Source of the DNA: Pacificoceanicola sp049341065
GTDB taxonomy: Bacteria; Pseudomonadota; Alphaproteobacteria; Rhodobacterales; Rhodobacteraceae
Assembly: GCF_049341065.1 (NCBI RefSeq)
Contig: NZ_JBMPIX010000019.1
Coordinates: forward strand, 1-64,000
DNA: 64,000 nucleotides
Reading direction: 5' to 3'
The notes below the pieces were generated by a model. It was not told the DNA's origin. It worked only from the letters and a program-made list of their open reading frames with translations, and did no database searches. Below, piece by piece: positions 34,752 to 42,756 of this stretch. The first letter of the stretch is position 1; every line of letters starts with the position of its first letter. The position numbers and the translations under genes were made by a program.

Positions 34752-34799
34752 AACTGACATATTTCGGCAAAATTGTCAAAAACAGCGAAAGGACGCCCC

Positions 34800-35252
34800 A
34801 TGCCCGCAATCACCGTGAATGGCACGGACCACGACGTGGACTTGCCCGAAGATGTGCCCCTTCTCTGGGTTCTGCGCGATCAGCTGAATATGACAGGCAC
34901 CAAATACGGCTGCGGCGTGGCCGCATGTGGCGCTTGCACTGTGCACATCGATGGCGAGGCGGTGCGATCGTGCCAAGTGGCGCTTGGCGATGTCTGGGGC
35001 GAGGTGACGACAATCGAAGGGCTCGGCACCCCCGACACCCTGCACAAGTTGCAAAAGGCCTGGATCGACCATCAGGTGGCCCAGTGCGGATATTGCCAGT
35101 CCGGCCAAATCATGCAGGCCGCCGCGCTGCTGGCGGAAAACCCCGCCCCCAGCGATGACGACATTGACGCCGCGATGAACGGCAACCTGTGCCGCTGCGG
35201 CACCTACCCGCGCATCCGCGCCGCCATAAAATCCGTGACGGAAGGGGCATAA
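34800..35252 (+). CDS. [2Fe-2S] subunit of a molybdenum hydroxylase (IorA/CoxS-like)
   Basis: A 150-residue iron-sulfur subunit that passes electrons from the molybdenum site. The plant-type cluster ligands are Cys38, Cys43, Cys46 and Cys58, and the second cluster ligands are Cys96, Cys99, Cys131 and Cys133 (CGYCQSGQIM, LCRCGTY). All eight are present. The ATG is preceded by AAGGA at 7 bases. The large subunit follows 3 bases after the stop. The pair lacks a flavin subunit, as in isoquinoline 1-oxidoreductase-type enzymes. Confidence 0.95.
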   Translation: MPAITVNGTDHDVDLPEDVPLLWVLRDQLNMTGTKYGCGVAACGACTVHIDGEAVRSCQVALGDVWGEVTTIEGLGTPDTLHKLQKAWIDHQVAQCGYCQSGQIMQAAALLAENPAPSDDDIDAAMNGNLCRCGTYPRIRAAIKSVTEGA

Positions 35253-35255
35253 ACC

Positions 35256-37487
35256 ATGGCCAGCATAGGAAAAATCGCCCGCCGCAGCTTTCTGTTCGGA
35301 TCGCTCGCCATCGTCGGCGGCGCCGCCTTTGGTGCGTGGTATGTCACCAAACCCGCCCCCAATCCGCTGGACCCGAAGGACGGCGCGCTCAACCCCTTTG
35401 TGATGATCAACGCGGATGGCATCACCCTGATCGCCCCGCATGCCGAGATGGGGCAAGGCACCCACACCACATGGGCCGCGCTTCTGGCCGAGGAACTGGA
35501 CGTCACGCTGGATCAGGTGCGCGTCATTCATGGGCCACCCGCGCAAGCCTATTACAACAGCGCCCTGATGTCCGAAGGTCTGCCCAACAAAGGCTACGAT
35601 GCCAGCGGGTTCCAGCATTCTCTGGCCGAGGCGATGGGCCATCTCGGCAAGGTGTTTTCCATGCAGGTCACGGGCGGCTCGACCGCCATGAAGGACGGCT
35701 TTGAACGCATGCGGGTCGCAGGTGCAGGCGCGCGCGAAATGCTCAAGGAAGCCGCAGCGCGGCGGCTTGGCGTCGACCGCGCCTCGCTCAGCACCAAGGG
35801 CGGCATGGTCATCGCGCCCGATGGGACTGAAATCGCCTATACTGATCTCGCCGGTGAGCTGGACGGGATCAAACCGCCCAAGGTCACCCTGCGCCCGCAG
35901 TCTGAATGGACCGTTCTGGGCAAACCCCAGCCGCGCATCGACATTCCCGGAAAATCCACCGGCACAGCGCAATTCGGCATCGACACCCGCCTGCCGGGGA
36001 TGAAGTATGCCGCCGTGCGCATGGCCCCGACCCGCGCGGGCATGAAAAGCTTTGACGGCTTCGAGGCGGGGCGCATGCCCGGCGTCGAAAAGGTCGTGGA
36101 TCTTGGCAACGGCGTCGCGGTGATCGCGAACAATACGTGGCTCGCCATGCAGGCCGTGAACGCCATCCCCGTCGAATGGGATGACGCGGCCTATCCCGCC
36201 ACCACCGAAGCCGCTTTCGCCGCGTTGGAAACCGCCTTTGACACCGAGCCGGATTCGACCATGCGCGAAGATGGCAATTCCGACGAAATCCCTTCCGGCG
36301 CAACCATGCTGGAGGCCGAGTATCGCGTGCCTTTCCTTGCTCATGCAACGATGGAACCTTTGAACGCAACCGCTTGGTTCGAGGGCGAAAAACTGCGTTT
36401 GTGGTGCGGCAATCAGGGGCCGGTCTTCTTGCAAAAGGCCTGCGCCGATGAAGCCGGGGTCGATGAGGCGGATGTCGAGGTCAACGTCACCTTGATGGGC
36501 GGCGGTTTTGGCCGGCGCGGCGAATTCGACTATGCCGTGATTGCCACCCGCGTCGCCAAGGCCTTGCCCGGCACGCCGGTCAATGTCACGTGGTCGCGCG
36601 AAGAGGACATGACCCACGACTTCTATCGCCCGCCCGCCATTGCGCGGATCAAGGGCGCGGTACAGGACGGCCTGCCGATCGCCTTCGACGCCAAGGTCTC
36701 CTCGCCCTCGATCGCGGCGCAGGCGCTCAAGCGTTGGATGGGCTTTGCCCCCAGTGGGCCGGACAAGAGCATTGTCGACGGCATCTTCAACCAGCCTTAC
36801 GGCATTCCCAACTACCGGGTGCACGGCCATCTGGCCGATATCGCGCCGCCCTTGGGGTTCTGGCGCTCGGTCGGGGCCAGCTACAACGGCTTTTTCCATG
36901 AAAGCTTTATGGACGAGCTGGCTCATGCCGCCGGTGCCGATCCGATGGAAATGCGCCTGAAGCTGACCCGCGATGAATGGCTGCCCGGCTTTTTCTGCCT
37001 TGAAGCGGTGCGCGACATGTCCGGCTGGACGGGCAAGACACCCGAGGGCGTGGGCCGCGGTCTTGCCATGGTCTATTCCTTCGGCACCCCCGTCGCCATG
37101 GTCATCGAGGTCAAGGATCAAGACGGTCTGATCCGCCTGACCAATGCCTGGATCGCCGCCGACCCCGGCATCGCGCTGGACCCCGGTATCATCGAGGCAC
37201 AGTTGACGGGGGGGATGGCCTATGGCCTGTCCGCCGCCATCGGAGAAGAGATCACCTTTGATGGCGGTGTCGCGCAACAGCAGAACTTCCCCGATTACGA
37301 GCCGCTGCGCATGTCGCAAATGCCGCCTGTGCAGGTGCAGATCCTCGAAAATCAGGAACGGCTGAATGGCATTGGCGAGCCGGGAACGCCCCCCGCTGCC
37401 CCTGCCCTTGCCAATGCCATCTTTGACCTGACGGGCAAACGAGCCCGAGAACTGCCACTTAACAAAACCTTCGACTTCTACGTCTGA
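35256..37487 (+). CDS. Molybdopterin-binding subunit of an isoquinoline 1-oxidoreductase-like enzyme
   Basis: A 743-residue xanthine-oxidase-family large subunit exported by the Tat path: twin Arg9-Arg10 in ARRSFLFGS and a hydrophobic stretch to about 30. The cofactor loop GGGFGRR lies at 415-421, and the C-terminal GIGEPGTPP holds the likely active-site Glu708. Single-chain IorB-like enzymes hydroxylate N-heterocycles or oxidise aldehydes in the periplasm; the substrate is unknown. It needs a cytosine-dinucleotide molybdenum cofactor in relatives. No maturation gene (XdhC-like) is adjacent. Confidence 0.93.
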   Translation: MASIGKIARRSFLFGSLAIVGGAAFGAWYVTKPAPNPLDPKDGALNPFVMINADGITLIAPHAEMGQGTHTTWAALLAEELDVTLDQVRVIHGPPAQAYYNSALMSEGLPNKGYDASGFQHSLAEAMGHLGKVFSMQVTGGSTAMKDGFERMRVAGAGAREMLKEAAARRLGVDRASLSTKGGMVIAPDGTEIAYTDLAGELDGIKPPKVTLRPQSEWTVLGKPQPRIDIPGKSTGTAQFGIDTRLPGMKYAAVRMAPTRAGMKSFDGFEAGRMPGVEKVVDLGNGVAVIANNTWLAMQAVNAIPVEWDDAAYPATTEAAFAALETAFDTEPDSTMREDGNSDEIPSGATMLEAEYRVPFLAHATMEPLNATAWFEGEKLRLWCGNQGPVFLQKACADEAGVDEADVEVNVTLMGGGFGRRGEFDYAVIATRVAKALPGTPVNVTWSREEDMTHDFYRPPAIARIKGAVQDGLPIAFDAKVSSPSIAAQALKRWMGFAPSGPDKSIVDGIFNQPYGIPNYRVHGHLADIAPPLGFWRSVGASYNGFFHESFMDELAHAAGADPMEMRLKLTRDEWLPGFFCLEAVRDMSGWTGKTPEGVGRGLAMVYSFGTPVAMVIEVKDQDGLIRLTNAWIAADPGIALDPGIIEAQLTGGMAYGLSAAIGEEITFDGGVAQQQNFPDYEPLRMSQMPPVQVQILENQERLNGIGEPGTPPAAPALANAIFDLTGKRARELPLNKTFDFYV

Positions 37488-37512
37488 AAAGCGGCCCTTT
37501 TCGGCCCGAACC

Positions 37513-37557
37513 GAAACAATGCCAGCGCCCGGCCCCTGCGGTCGGGCGTATTGTTTC
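37513..37557 (+). terminator. Terminator-like hairpin after the Mo-hydroxylase
   Basis: A two-part inverted repeat: outer arms GAAACAAT / ATTGTTTC and inner arms CGCCCG / CGGGCG with GC-rich loop. It lies 26 bases after the stop. The T run is within the outer arm. Confidence 0.65.
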
Positions 37558-37751
37558 AAAATTCTTTCCAATTTTCGCAAATTTGCCACAATCTTGATTA
37601 ATATTGTTTTAATCAGGCTGTTTGGCTTTCGAAATCAAAGGCTTCGCACCAGACTCTGCCTGAGTTTTACAAAACATCCGTCGCGCCATTGGCTGACGGA
37701 TCGTTCCGGCACCGGCGCAAAGACCGGGCGGGATGAGGCAGGAGTATCAGT

Positions 37752-40250
37752 ATGCCCAATGGGTATCTCGTCACCCTTGGTGACAACAGTCTCGATTCCG
37801 GGGATGTCATCAGTGGCGGTCTGGTCACTTTTACAACTGACACGGTGATCGGCACGGGCCAATGGGTCTGGTCCGGCACATGGAACGGCAACTCCTACAA
37901 CAACGTACAAGAACCCGGCAGCTATTACCTGGCGACCAATGGTAACGTGTACTTCGTGCCTTCCTATGGTCCGGTTGATACGCTCACCACCTCCTCCGTC
38001 GTGACCGCCCCCAGCTATGTCAGCCCCTCAGACGGAATTGTCTTTGGCACCGGGCTGGATGACCTGATTGATCCCGATTTTGTAGACACGGACGGCGACA
38101 GCCCGGACAGCGGCAATCCAAACGATGACATCCGCGCAGGGGCAGGCAACGACACCGTGATTGCCGGGCAAGGCAACGATACGGTCGATGCCGGCGATGG
38201 CGCGGATCTGGTCTATGGCGACTATGGCAGCTACTCGCCAACAAATATCGCCGAAACGCTGGACTGGACCAACCAAGGCGGCAATGGCACCGATCTGTCG
38301 GGCGGCTTTACACAGGATACCGGCACCGTCGATGTCACTGTCGGCTTTACCAACGACGGCAACAACGCCCCGACCTTTCAGGTGGACACCGCCACCCCGC
38401 AATATGCGGCTGGCGGCTTTGACCCAAATTCGTCGCTGTTCCTTTTCGGTCAGGGCGATGGCCCGACCTCGACGACGACCATCGAATTCACCCCCAGTTC
38501 CGAAGGCGTCGCCGCAGACGAAGTCGAGAACGTCCAGTTCCGTATCAACGACATCGACTGGGGCGCCGCGAACCACACGGACATCGTCACCATCAACGCC
38601 TATGACGCAGACGGCAACCCGGTGCCTGTCACGCTGACGGTGGGCGGCGGTGATATGGTGTCGGGAAATACCATCACCGCCGAGGCCGTGGCCGAAGACC
38701 CCAACCAGCTGGGTGGGTCGGTTCTTGTCGATATTGCCGGGCCGGTCGCCACGATCGAGATCATTTATGGCAATGGTCAGACCAACACGCAGGGGATCTG
38801 GGTCACCGACATCACCTTTGACGCCGTGCCGATTGCTGTGGGCGACGACAGCCTGCTTGGCGGCGCGGGCAATGACACGCTGTTCGGTGAGACGGGCAAC
38901 GATACGCTGGATGGCGGCGCGGACGACGACAGTCTGAATGGCGGGCTTGGCGACGACTCGCTGCTGGGCGGGACCGGCAACGACACGCTGGAAGGCGGCG
39001 CCGGGGCGGACACGCTGAGCGGCGGCTCGGGCTTGGATTTTGCGTCTTACGAATCGTCCGATGCGGCGGTGACGGTCAACCTGACCACCAACACATTCTC
39101 GGGCGGCCATGCCACGGGCGACGTCAGCCTCGGCGGTCTGGACGGTATCATCGGGTCGGACTTCAACGACAGCCTGACCGGTTATGACGCTCAGGGCCCC
39201 GACTGGACCAACGTCTTTTACGGCGGGCTTGGCGACGACACGCTGGACGGCATGGGCGGCGACGACTCGCTTTATGGTGAACAAGGGGCCGACTCGCTGC
39301 TGGGCGGGGCGGGCAACGACTATCTTGATGGCGGAGCGGACAGCGACACGCTGGATGGCGGCATCGGCGCCGATGTCCTTTTGGGCGGGCTTGGCAACGA
39401 CACGATCTTTGCCGGTGTCGGCGATACCATCAACGCAGGCGAAGGAGACGACTATATCACGCTGGTCGATACCGGCGAAGCCCCCGGCACCATCACCATC
39501 GAAGGCGAAACCGGCGGGCAAAGCGCAGGCGACACGCTGGACCTGAACGGGTTGGCCGACCGTTCGACCATCAACATCACCGACAACACCGGCGGAGAGT
39601 TGACCGGGACGGTGACGTTGCTGGACGGCACGATTGTCTCGTTCTCGAACATCGACAGCGTGATCTGCTTTACCCCCGGCACGCGCATCCTGACCGATAC
39701 CGGCCCGCGTCCGATTGAAAGCCTTGCCCCTGGTGATCTGATCGTCACCCGCGACAATGGCTTGCAGCCGCTGCTGTGGAAAGGCGCGCGGCGGATGCTG
39801 GCGCGGGGCGAAAACGCCCCCATCCGGATTGCGCCGCATCTGTTCGGCGGCCAGCGTGCGCTGACGGTTTCGCCGCAGCACCGCATGTTGATCGAAGGCT
39901 ATCACGCCGAGCTTCTCTTTGGCACGCCCGAGGTCTTTGCCGCCGCCACCCATCTGATCGACGGCAAGACCGTGCAGCGCGCGCCCGATGGCGAAGTGAC
40001 CTATATTCACCTGCTGTTCGAGCGCCATCAGGTGATCTATGCCGAGGGCATGGCCACCGAAAGCTTTTTCGCCGGCGAAAATGGCCTGGGTGCGCTGGAT
40101 GCCGCCTCGAGAGAGGAACTGTTCCGCGTCATGCCGGTATTGCGCAGCGATCCCGCCCAATACGGTGAAACAGCCCGCATCTGCCTGCGTGCCTTCGAAG
40201 CGCGGATGCTGCTGGAACACCAACAGGGCCGCATCGCCCGCGTTGCCTGA
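37752..40250 (+). CDS. Large RTX-repeat protein with C-terminal Hint domain
   Basis: An 832-residue, strongly acidic protein. Calcium-binding GGxGxDxLx-type nonapeptides lie at about 122-155 and 364-425, and again at about 490-570. Between them is a region rich in T, D and N (about 170-360) resembling an extracellular beta-sandwich. The C-terminal Hint domain (about 637-775) has Cys639 in VICFTPGTRILT and His710 in VSPQHRMLI, so it could self-process. There is no Sec signal; RTX proteins leave by type I secretion, and no transporter genes are nearby. The start is ATG 37752, with AGGAG about 9 bases upstream. Confidence 0.92.
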   Translation: MPNGYLVTLGDNSLDSGDVISGGLVTFTTDTVIGTGQWVWSGTWNGNSYNNVQEPGSYYLATNGNVYFVPSYGPVDTLTTSSVVTAPSYVSPSDGIVFGTGLDDLIDPDFVDTDGDSPDSGNPNDDIRAGAGNDTVIAGQGNDTVDAGDGADLVYGDYGSYSPTNIAETLDWTNQGGNGTDLSGGFTQDTGTVDVTVGFTNDGNNAPTFQVDTATPQYAAGGFDPNSSLFLFGQGDGPTSTTTIEFTPSSEGVAADEVENVQFRINDIDWGAANHTDIVTINAYDADGNPVPVTLTVGGGDMVSGNTITAEAVAEDPNQLGGSVLVDIAGPVATIEIIYGNGQTNTQGIWVTDITFDAVPIAVGDDSLLGGAGNDTLFGETGNDTLDGGADDDSLNGGLGDDSLLGGTGNDTLEGGAGADTLSGGSGLDFASYESSDAAVTVNLTTNTFSGGHATGDVSLGGLDGIIGSDFNDSLTGYDAQGPDWTNVFYGGLGDDTLDGMGGDDSLYGEQGADSLLGGAGNDYLDGGADSDTLDGGIGADVLLGGLGNDTIFAGVGDTINAGEGDDYITLVDTGEAPGTITIEGETGGQSAGDTLDLNGLADRSTINITDNTGGELTGTVTLLDGTIVSFSNIDSVICFTPGTRILTDTGPRPIESLAPGDLIVTRDNGLQPLLWKGARRMLARGENAPIRIAPHLFGGQRALTVSPQHRMLIEGYHAELLFGTPEVFAAATHLIDGKTVQRAPDGEVTYIHLLFERHQVIYAEGMATESFFAGENGLGALDAASREELFRVMPVLRSDPAQYGETARICLRAFEARMLLEHQQGRIARVA

Positions 40251-40321
40251 CCTATCGCGCGCTTGCACCGTCCGACGTTGAGGGCTAGAGCGCGTCATCA
40301 GGGAAACGCGAGTCAGGCTTG

Positions 40322-40915
40322 ATGTGGGGCTTCACAAACAAACGCGACCGCGACTTTCGACGCCGCGGTGTGGAGATTGCCAAGGGCAGCCATATCGGCG
40401 CAGGCTGCCGGATTGGCGATCACACCCGGATCAACGCGCCCTCGCACCTGTCCAATTGCAGTATCGGCGCCTATTGCGCGATCGGCGGGCGGCTGGTTGT
40501 GCGCGACCGAACCCACGAAACCCGGTTTCTGAACATGCAAGGCAAGGCGCAGCGCGAGGTGATCGGCTCGGACTTGCAGGTGTCACGTCTGACCAAAGGG
40601 GAAACCCGCATCGGCAACGCCTGCTGGATCGGTGACAGCGTGATCGTTCTGCCGGGGGTGACCATCGGCAATGGCGCGGTGATCGGCGCAGGCAGCGTCG
40701 TCACCCGCGATGTGCCGGACTATGCCATCGCCGCTGGCAACCCGGCGCGCGTTCTGCGCATGCGCTTTTCCGAGGACAAGATCGCCCTTTTGCAGGGGCT
40801 GAACTGGTGGGACTGGCCGAACGACAAACTGCGCCGAAACCGCGGTTTTTTCGAACTGGACATCGACGCCTGCACCCCCGAGGCCCTGCGCGCCGCCATC
40901 GCCGCCGTGACCTAA
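40322..40915 (+). CDS. Hexapeptide-repeat acyltransferase
   Basis: A 197-residue left-handed beta-helix acyltransferase of the maltose acetyltransferase/CysE type. It shows SHIGAGCRIGDHTRIN, IGNACWIGDSVIVLPGVTIGNGAVIGAGSVVTRDVP and a terminal AIAAGNPARVLRMRF, the standard hexapeptide pattern and acetyl-CoA site. The acceptor is unknown. ATG 40322 follows a TTG in frame. It ends overlapping the flavodoxin gene by four bases tail to tail. Confidence 0.9.
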   Translation: MWGFTNKRDRDFRRRGVEIAKGSHIGAGCRIGDHTRINAPSHLSNCSIGAYCAIGGRLVVRDRTHETRFLNMQGKAQREVIGSDLQVSRLTKGETRIGNACWIGDSVIVLPGVTIGNGAVIGAGSVVTRDVPDYAIAAGNPARVLRMRFSEDKIALLQGLNWWDWPNDKLRRNRGFFELDIDACTPEALRAAIAAVT

Positions 40916-41439
40916 CCGGCTGCCCAGTCGTCAAGAATCCTGGTCAAAGCGGCCCAATCGGTGAATTCCGTGTCCTGATGCGGGTCCACTGTCTGGCCAT
41001 GTTGCGAGGCGATCCAGCGCATGGCGAGCGATTTGAAAAAGTCGTATTCGGTAAACCGAAAGGCCCCGGCGATATGCTCGGTGCGGCCCGGGTGCCAGCC
41101 AAATTCACGCGCCGCCGTATCGGCGATCTTGCGCAGATCGGCCCACTCCTGCGGATCCTTGCCCGCCGCAGCCCCCGAGACCTGTAGATACAGCGTCTTT
41201 AGTTTGCGGAGCACCGCGCCGTTTTCATTCGCAAAATCAAGAAGTTCAGGTTGGATCTTCCCGACATGCACTGACCCGGCCAAAACTGCCGCATCAAATC
41301 GGCCCAGCTCAAGCCCTTCGGCGTCACGGACGTCCAGCAACTCGACGCTATGACCTTGGTCCACCAGATGATCGGCGGCAAAGCGACAGATCTTCCGGGT
41401 TTGCCCCTCGGTCGAGGCATAGGTGATCAGAATGCGCAT
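40912..41439 (-). CDS. Flavodoxin-domain protein (HemG-like)
   Basis: A 175-residue flavodoxin-fold protein. The FMN phosphate loop is YASTEGQTRKICRF at residues 7-20, and VLAGSVHVGKIQPELLDFAN and LYLQVSG resemble HemG-type menaquinone-dependent protoporphyrinogen oxidases. The C-terminal YDFFKSLAMRWIASQHGQTVD also fits HemG relatives. The oxidase function is plausible but unproven from sequence alone. A strong AAGGAGG site precedes the ATG. Confidence 0.8.
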   Translation of the reverse strand: MRILITYASTEGQTRKICRFAADHLVDQGHSVELLDVRDAEGLELGRFDAAVLAGSVHVGKIQPELLDFANENGAVLRKLKTLYLQVSGAAAGKDPQEWADLRKIADTAAREFGWHPGRTEHIAGAFRFTEYDFFKSLAMRWIASQHGQTVDPHQDTEFTDWAALTRILDDWAAG

Positions 41440-41747
41440 CGGTTCCTCCTTGAGTTCGATGCGCTAAGTCTAACGCGTTTTTGCGCCCCTCGCCTTGTCC
41501 TGACGCAAGGCGGCGCACGGTGGTCCAAGACCGCGTTAACCAATAATCGCCAAAGTCTTGGAATCGGATCTGACACGGGCTGCAAAATACGGGGCTGCAA
41601 ACTTGTCAGACTGCTTGTGAGCCAACCTCGCTCCCTTAGGGTTTTGGGTCGCACAACCGATGCAAAAGGTCCTCAGGGCACGATGACCCAAGCGTCAGGC
41701 CCCGGCCGGGTTTTCCCCGCGCCGGGTGCTTGGGCATCCTGTAACCC
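41440..41747. other. Non-coding gap between the flavodoxin and PuuD-like genes
   Basis: A 308-base gap carries the promoter side of the flavodoxin gene and the 3' side of the puuD-like gene. I saw no gene, tRNA or strong hairpin with a T run. A small GC-rich inverted repeat at about 41700-41730 is not convincing. Confidence 0.5.
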
Positions 41748-42524
41748 CTAGGCGCTGCGCCTAAGATCGCCTGCCTTGCCCGCCGACCAAGCCCGCACCG
41801 CATCGCCAAAGGCCATAAACAGCGGGCGCGAGACGGGATCATTGGCCGCGTCCCATTCCGGGTGCCATTGCACCGACAGGGTAAAGCCCTTGGCCCCTTC
41901 GACGTGAATCGCTTCGGGTGTGCCGTCGGGCGCATAGCCTTCGATCACCACACGTTTGCCGGGGGTCTTGATCCCCTGCCCGTGCAGTGTGTTTGTCATC
42001 ACCTCGGTTGCGCCGAACAGGCGGTGGAACACGCCGCCCTCGGTCAGGCTGACCTGATGGCGCAGGGCAAACTTCTCTTCCATCGTGCCATCGGGGGGCA
42101 TGCGGTGGTTCATCCGCCCCGGCAGATCGCGAATCTCGGGGTAAAGCGTGCCGCCCATGGCGACGTTGACCTCCTGGAAGCCGCGGCAAATCCCCAGAAA
42201 GGGCTGCCCCCGCTCAACGCAGGCCCGCACCAGTGGCAAGGTGATCGAATCGCGCGCCCTGTCATGGGCGCCATAGGCTTCGGTCCATGTCTCGCCGTAT
42301 TCTTCGGGGTGCACATTGGGGCGCCCGCCGGTCAGCAAAAAGCCGTCGCAGGTGTCCAGAAGCTCCTCGACCGAGACAAAGCGCGGGTCTGCCGGCACCA
42401 GCAAAGGCAGGCAATCCGCAACGTCGGCCACCGCCTCTGAATTCATCTCACCGCCGCCGTGAACGGTGTATTGATCATTGATCAAATGCTGGTTGCCGAT
42501 AATCCCAACGATAGGCCGCGCCAT
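41748..42524 (-). CDS. Gamma-glutamyl-gamma-aminobutyrate hydrolase family (PuuD-like) protein
   Basis: A 258-residue class I glutamine amidotransferase-like hydrolase. The nucleophile cysteine lies in FLGICRGFQEVNVAMGG, and the partner His/Glu in VQWHPEWDA. PuuD-type enzymes release GABA from gamma-glutamyl-GABA in putrescine use. No other puu gene is adjacent, so the exact substrate is uncertain. The ATG at 42524 gives the normal MARPIVGIIGN start; the frame is open further upstream. Confidence 0.88.
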   Translation of the reverse strand: MARPIVGIIGNQHLINDQYTVHGGGEMNSEAVADVADCLPLLVPADPRFVSVEELLDTCDGFLLTGGRPNVHPEEYGETWTEAYGAHDRARDSITLPLVRACVERGQPFLGICRGFQEVNVAMGGTLYPEIRDLPGRMNHRMPPDGTMEEKFALRHQVSLTEGGVFHRLFGATEVMTNTLHGQGIKTPGKRVVIEGYAPDGTPEAIHVEGAKGFTLSVQWHPEWDAANDPVSRPLFMAFGDAVRAWSAGKAGDLRRSA

Positions 42525-42689
42525 CTGTCTTGCTCCATGCCTTTGCGCCATAATTAAACCATAGCGACTACTAGCGAAAGATGAAGCACCCTGCGCAAAT
42601 GCACAAGCAGCACGCAGTGCCTGCAAAACGGGCAACTCACGCCGGAGCGGTTGCCGTAGGGGCCGGAGTGACCCGACCCTGCCAAAAGC

Positions 42690-42716
42690 AAGAAGGAGGG
42701 CAAAGCCCCCCTTCTT
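42690..42716 (-). terminator. Terminator of glcB
   Basis: Stem AAGAAGGAGGGC / GCCCCCCTTCTT (one mismatch, loop AAA) lies 41 bases past the glcB stop. CTTTTG follows on the minus strand. Confidence 0.75.
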
Positions 42717-42756
42717 CAAGCGCCGCGCGGTTGCCCGGTGGCACCTTTGTTTTGGC

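Noticed and set aside
34776..37589. Very long open frame antisense to the Mo-hydroxylase genes (over 900 codons)
   Set aside because: It mirrors two well-identified genes, has low-complexity Gly/Arg/His composition and no recognisable domain. Long antisense frames are expected in GC-rich codon-biased genes.
37752..40250. Repeated short motifs considered as a possible CRISPR or DNA repeat array
   Set aside because: The periodicity is in coding frame and encodes calcium-binding GGxGxDxLx nonapeptides. No constant repeat with unique spacers was seen.
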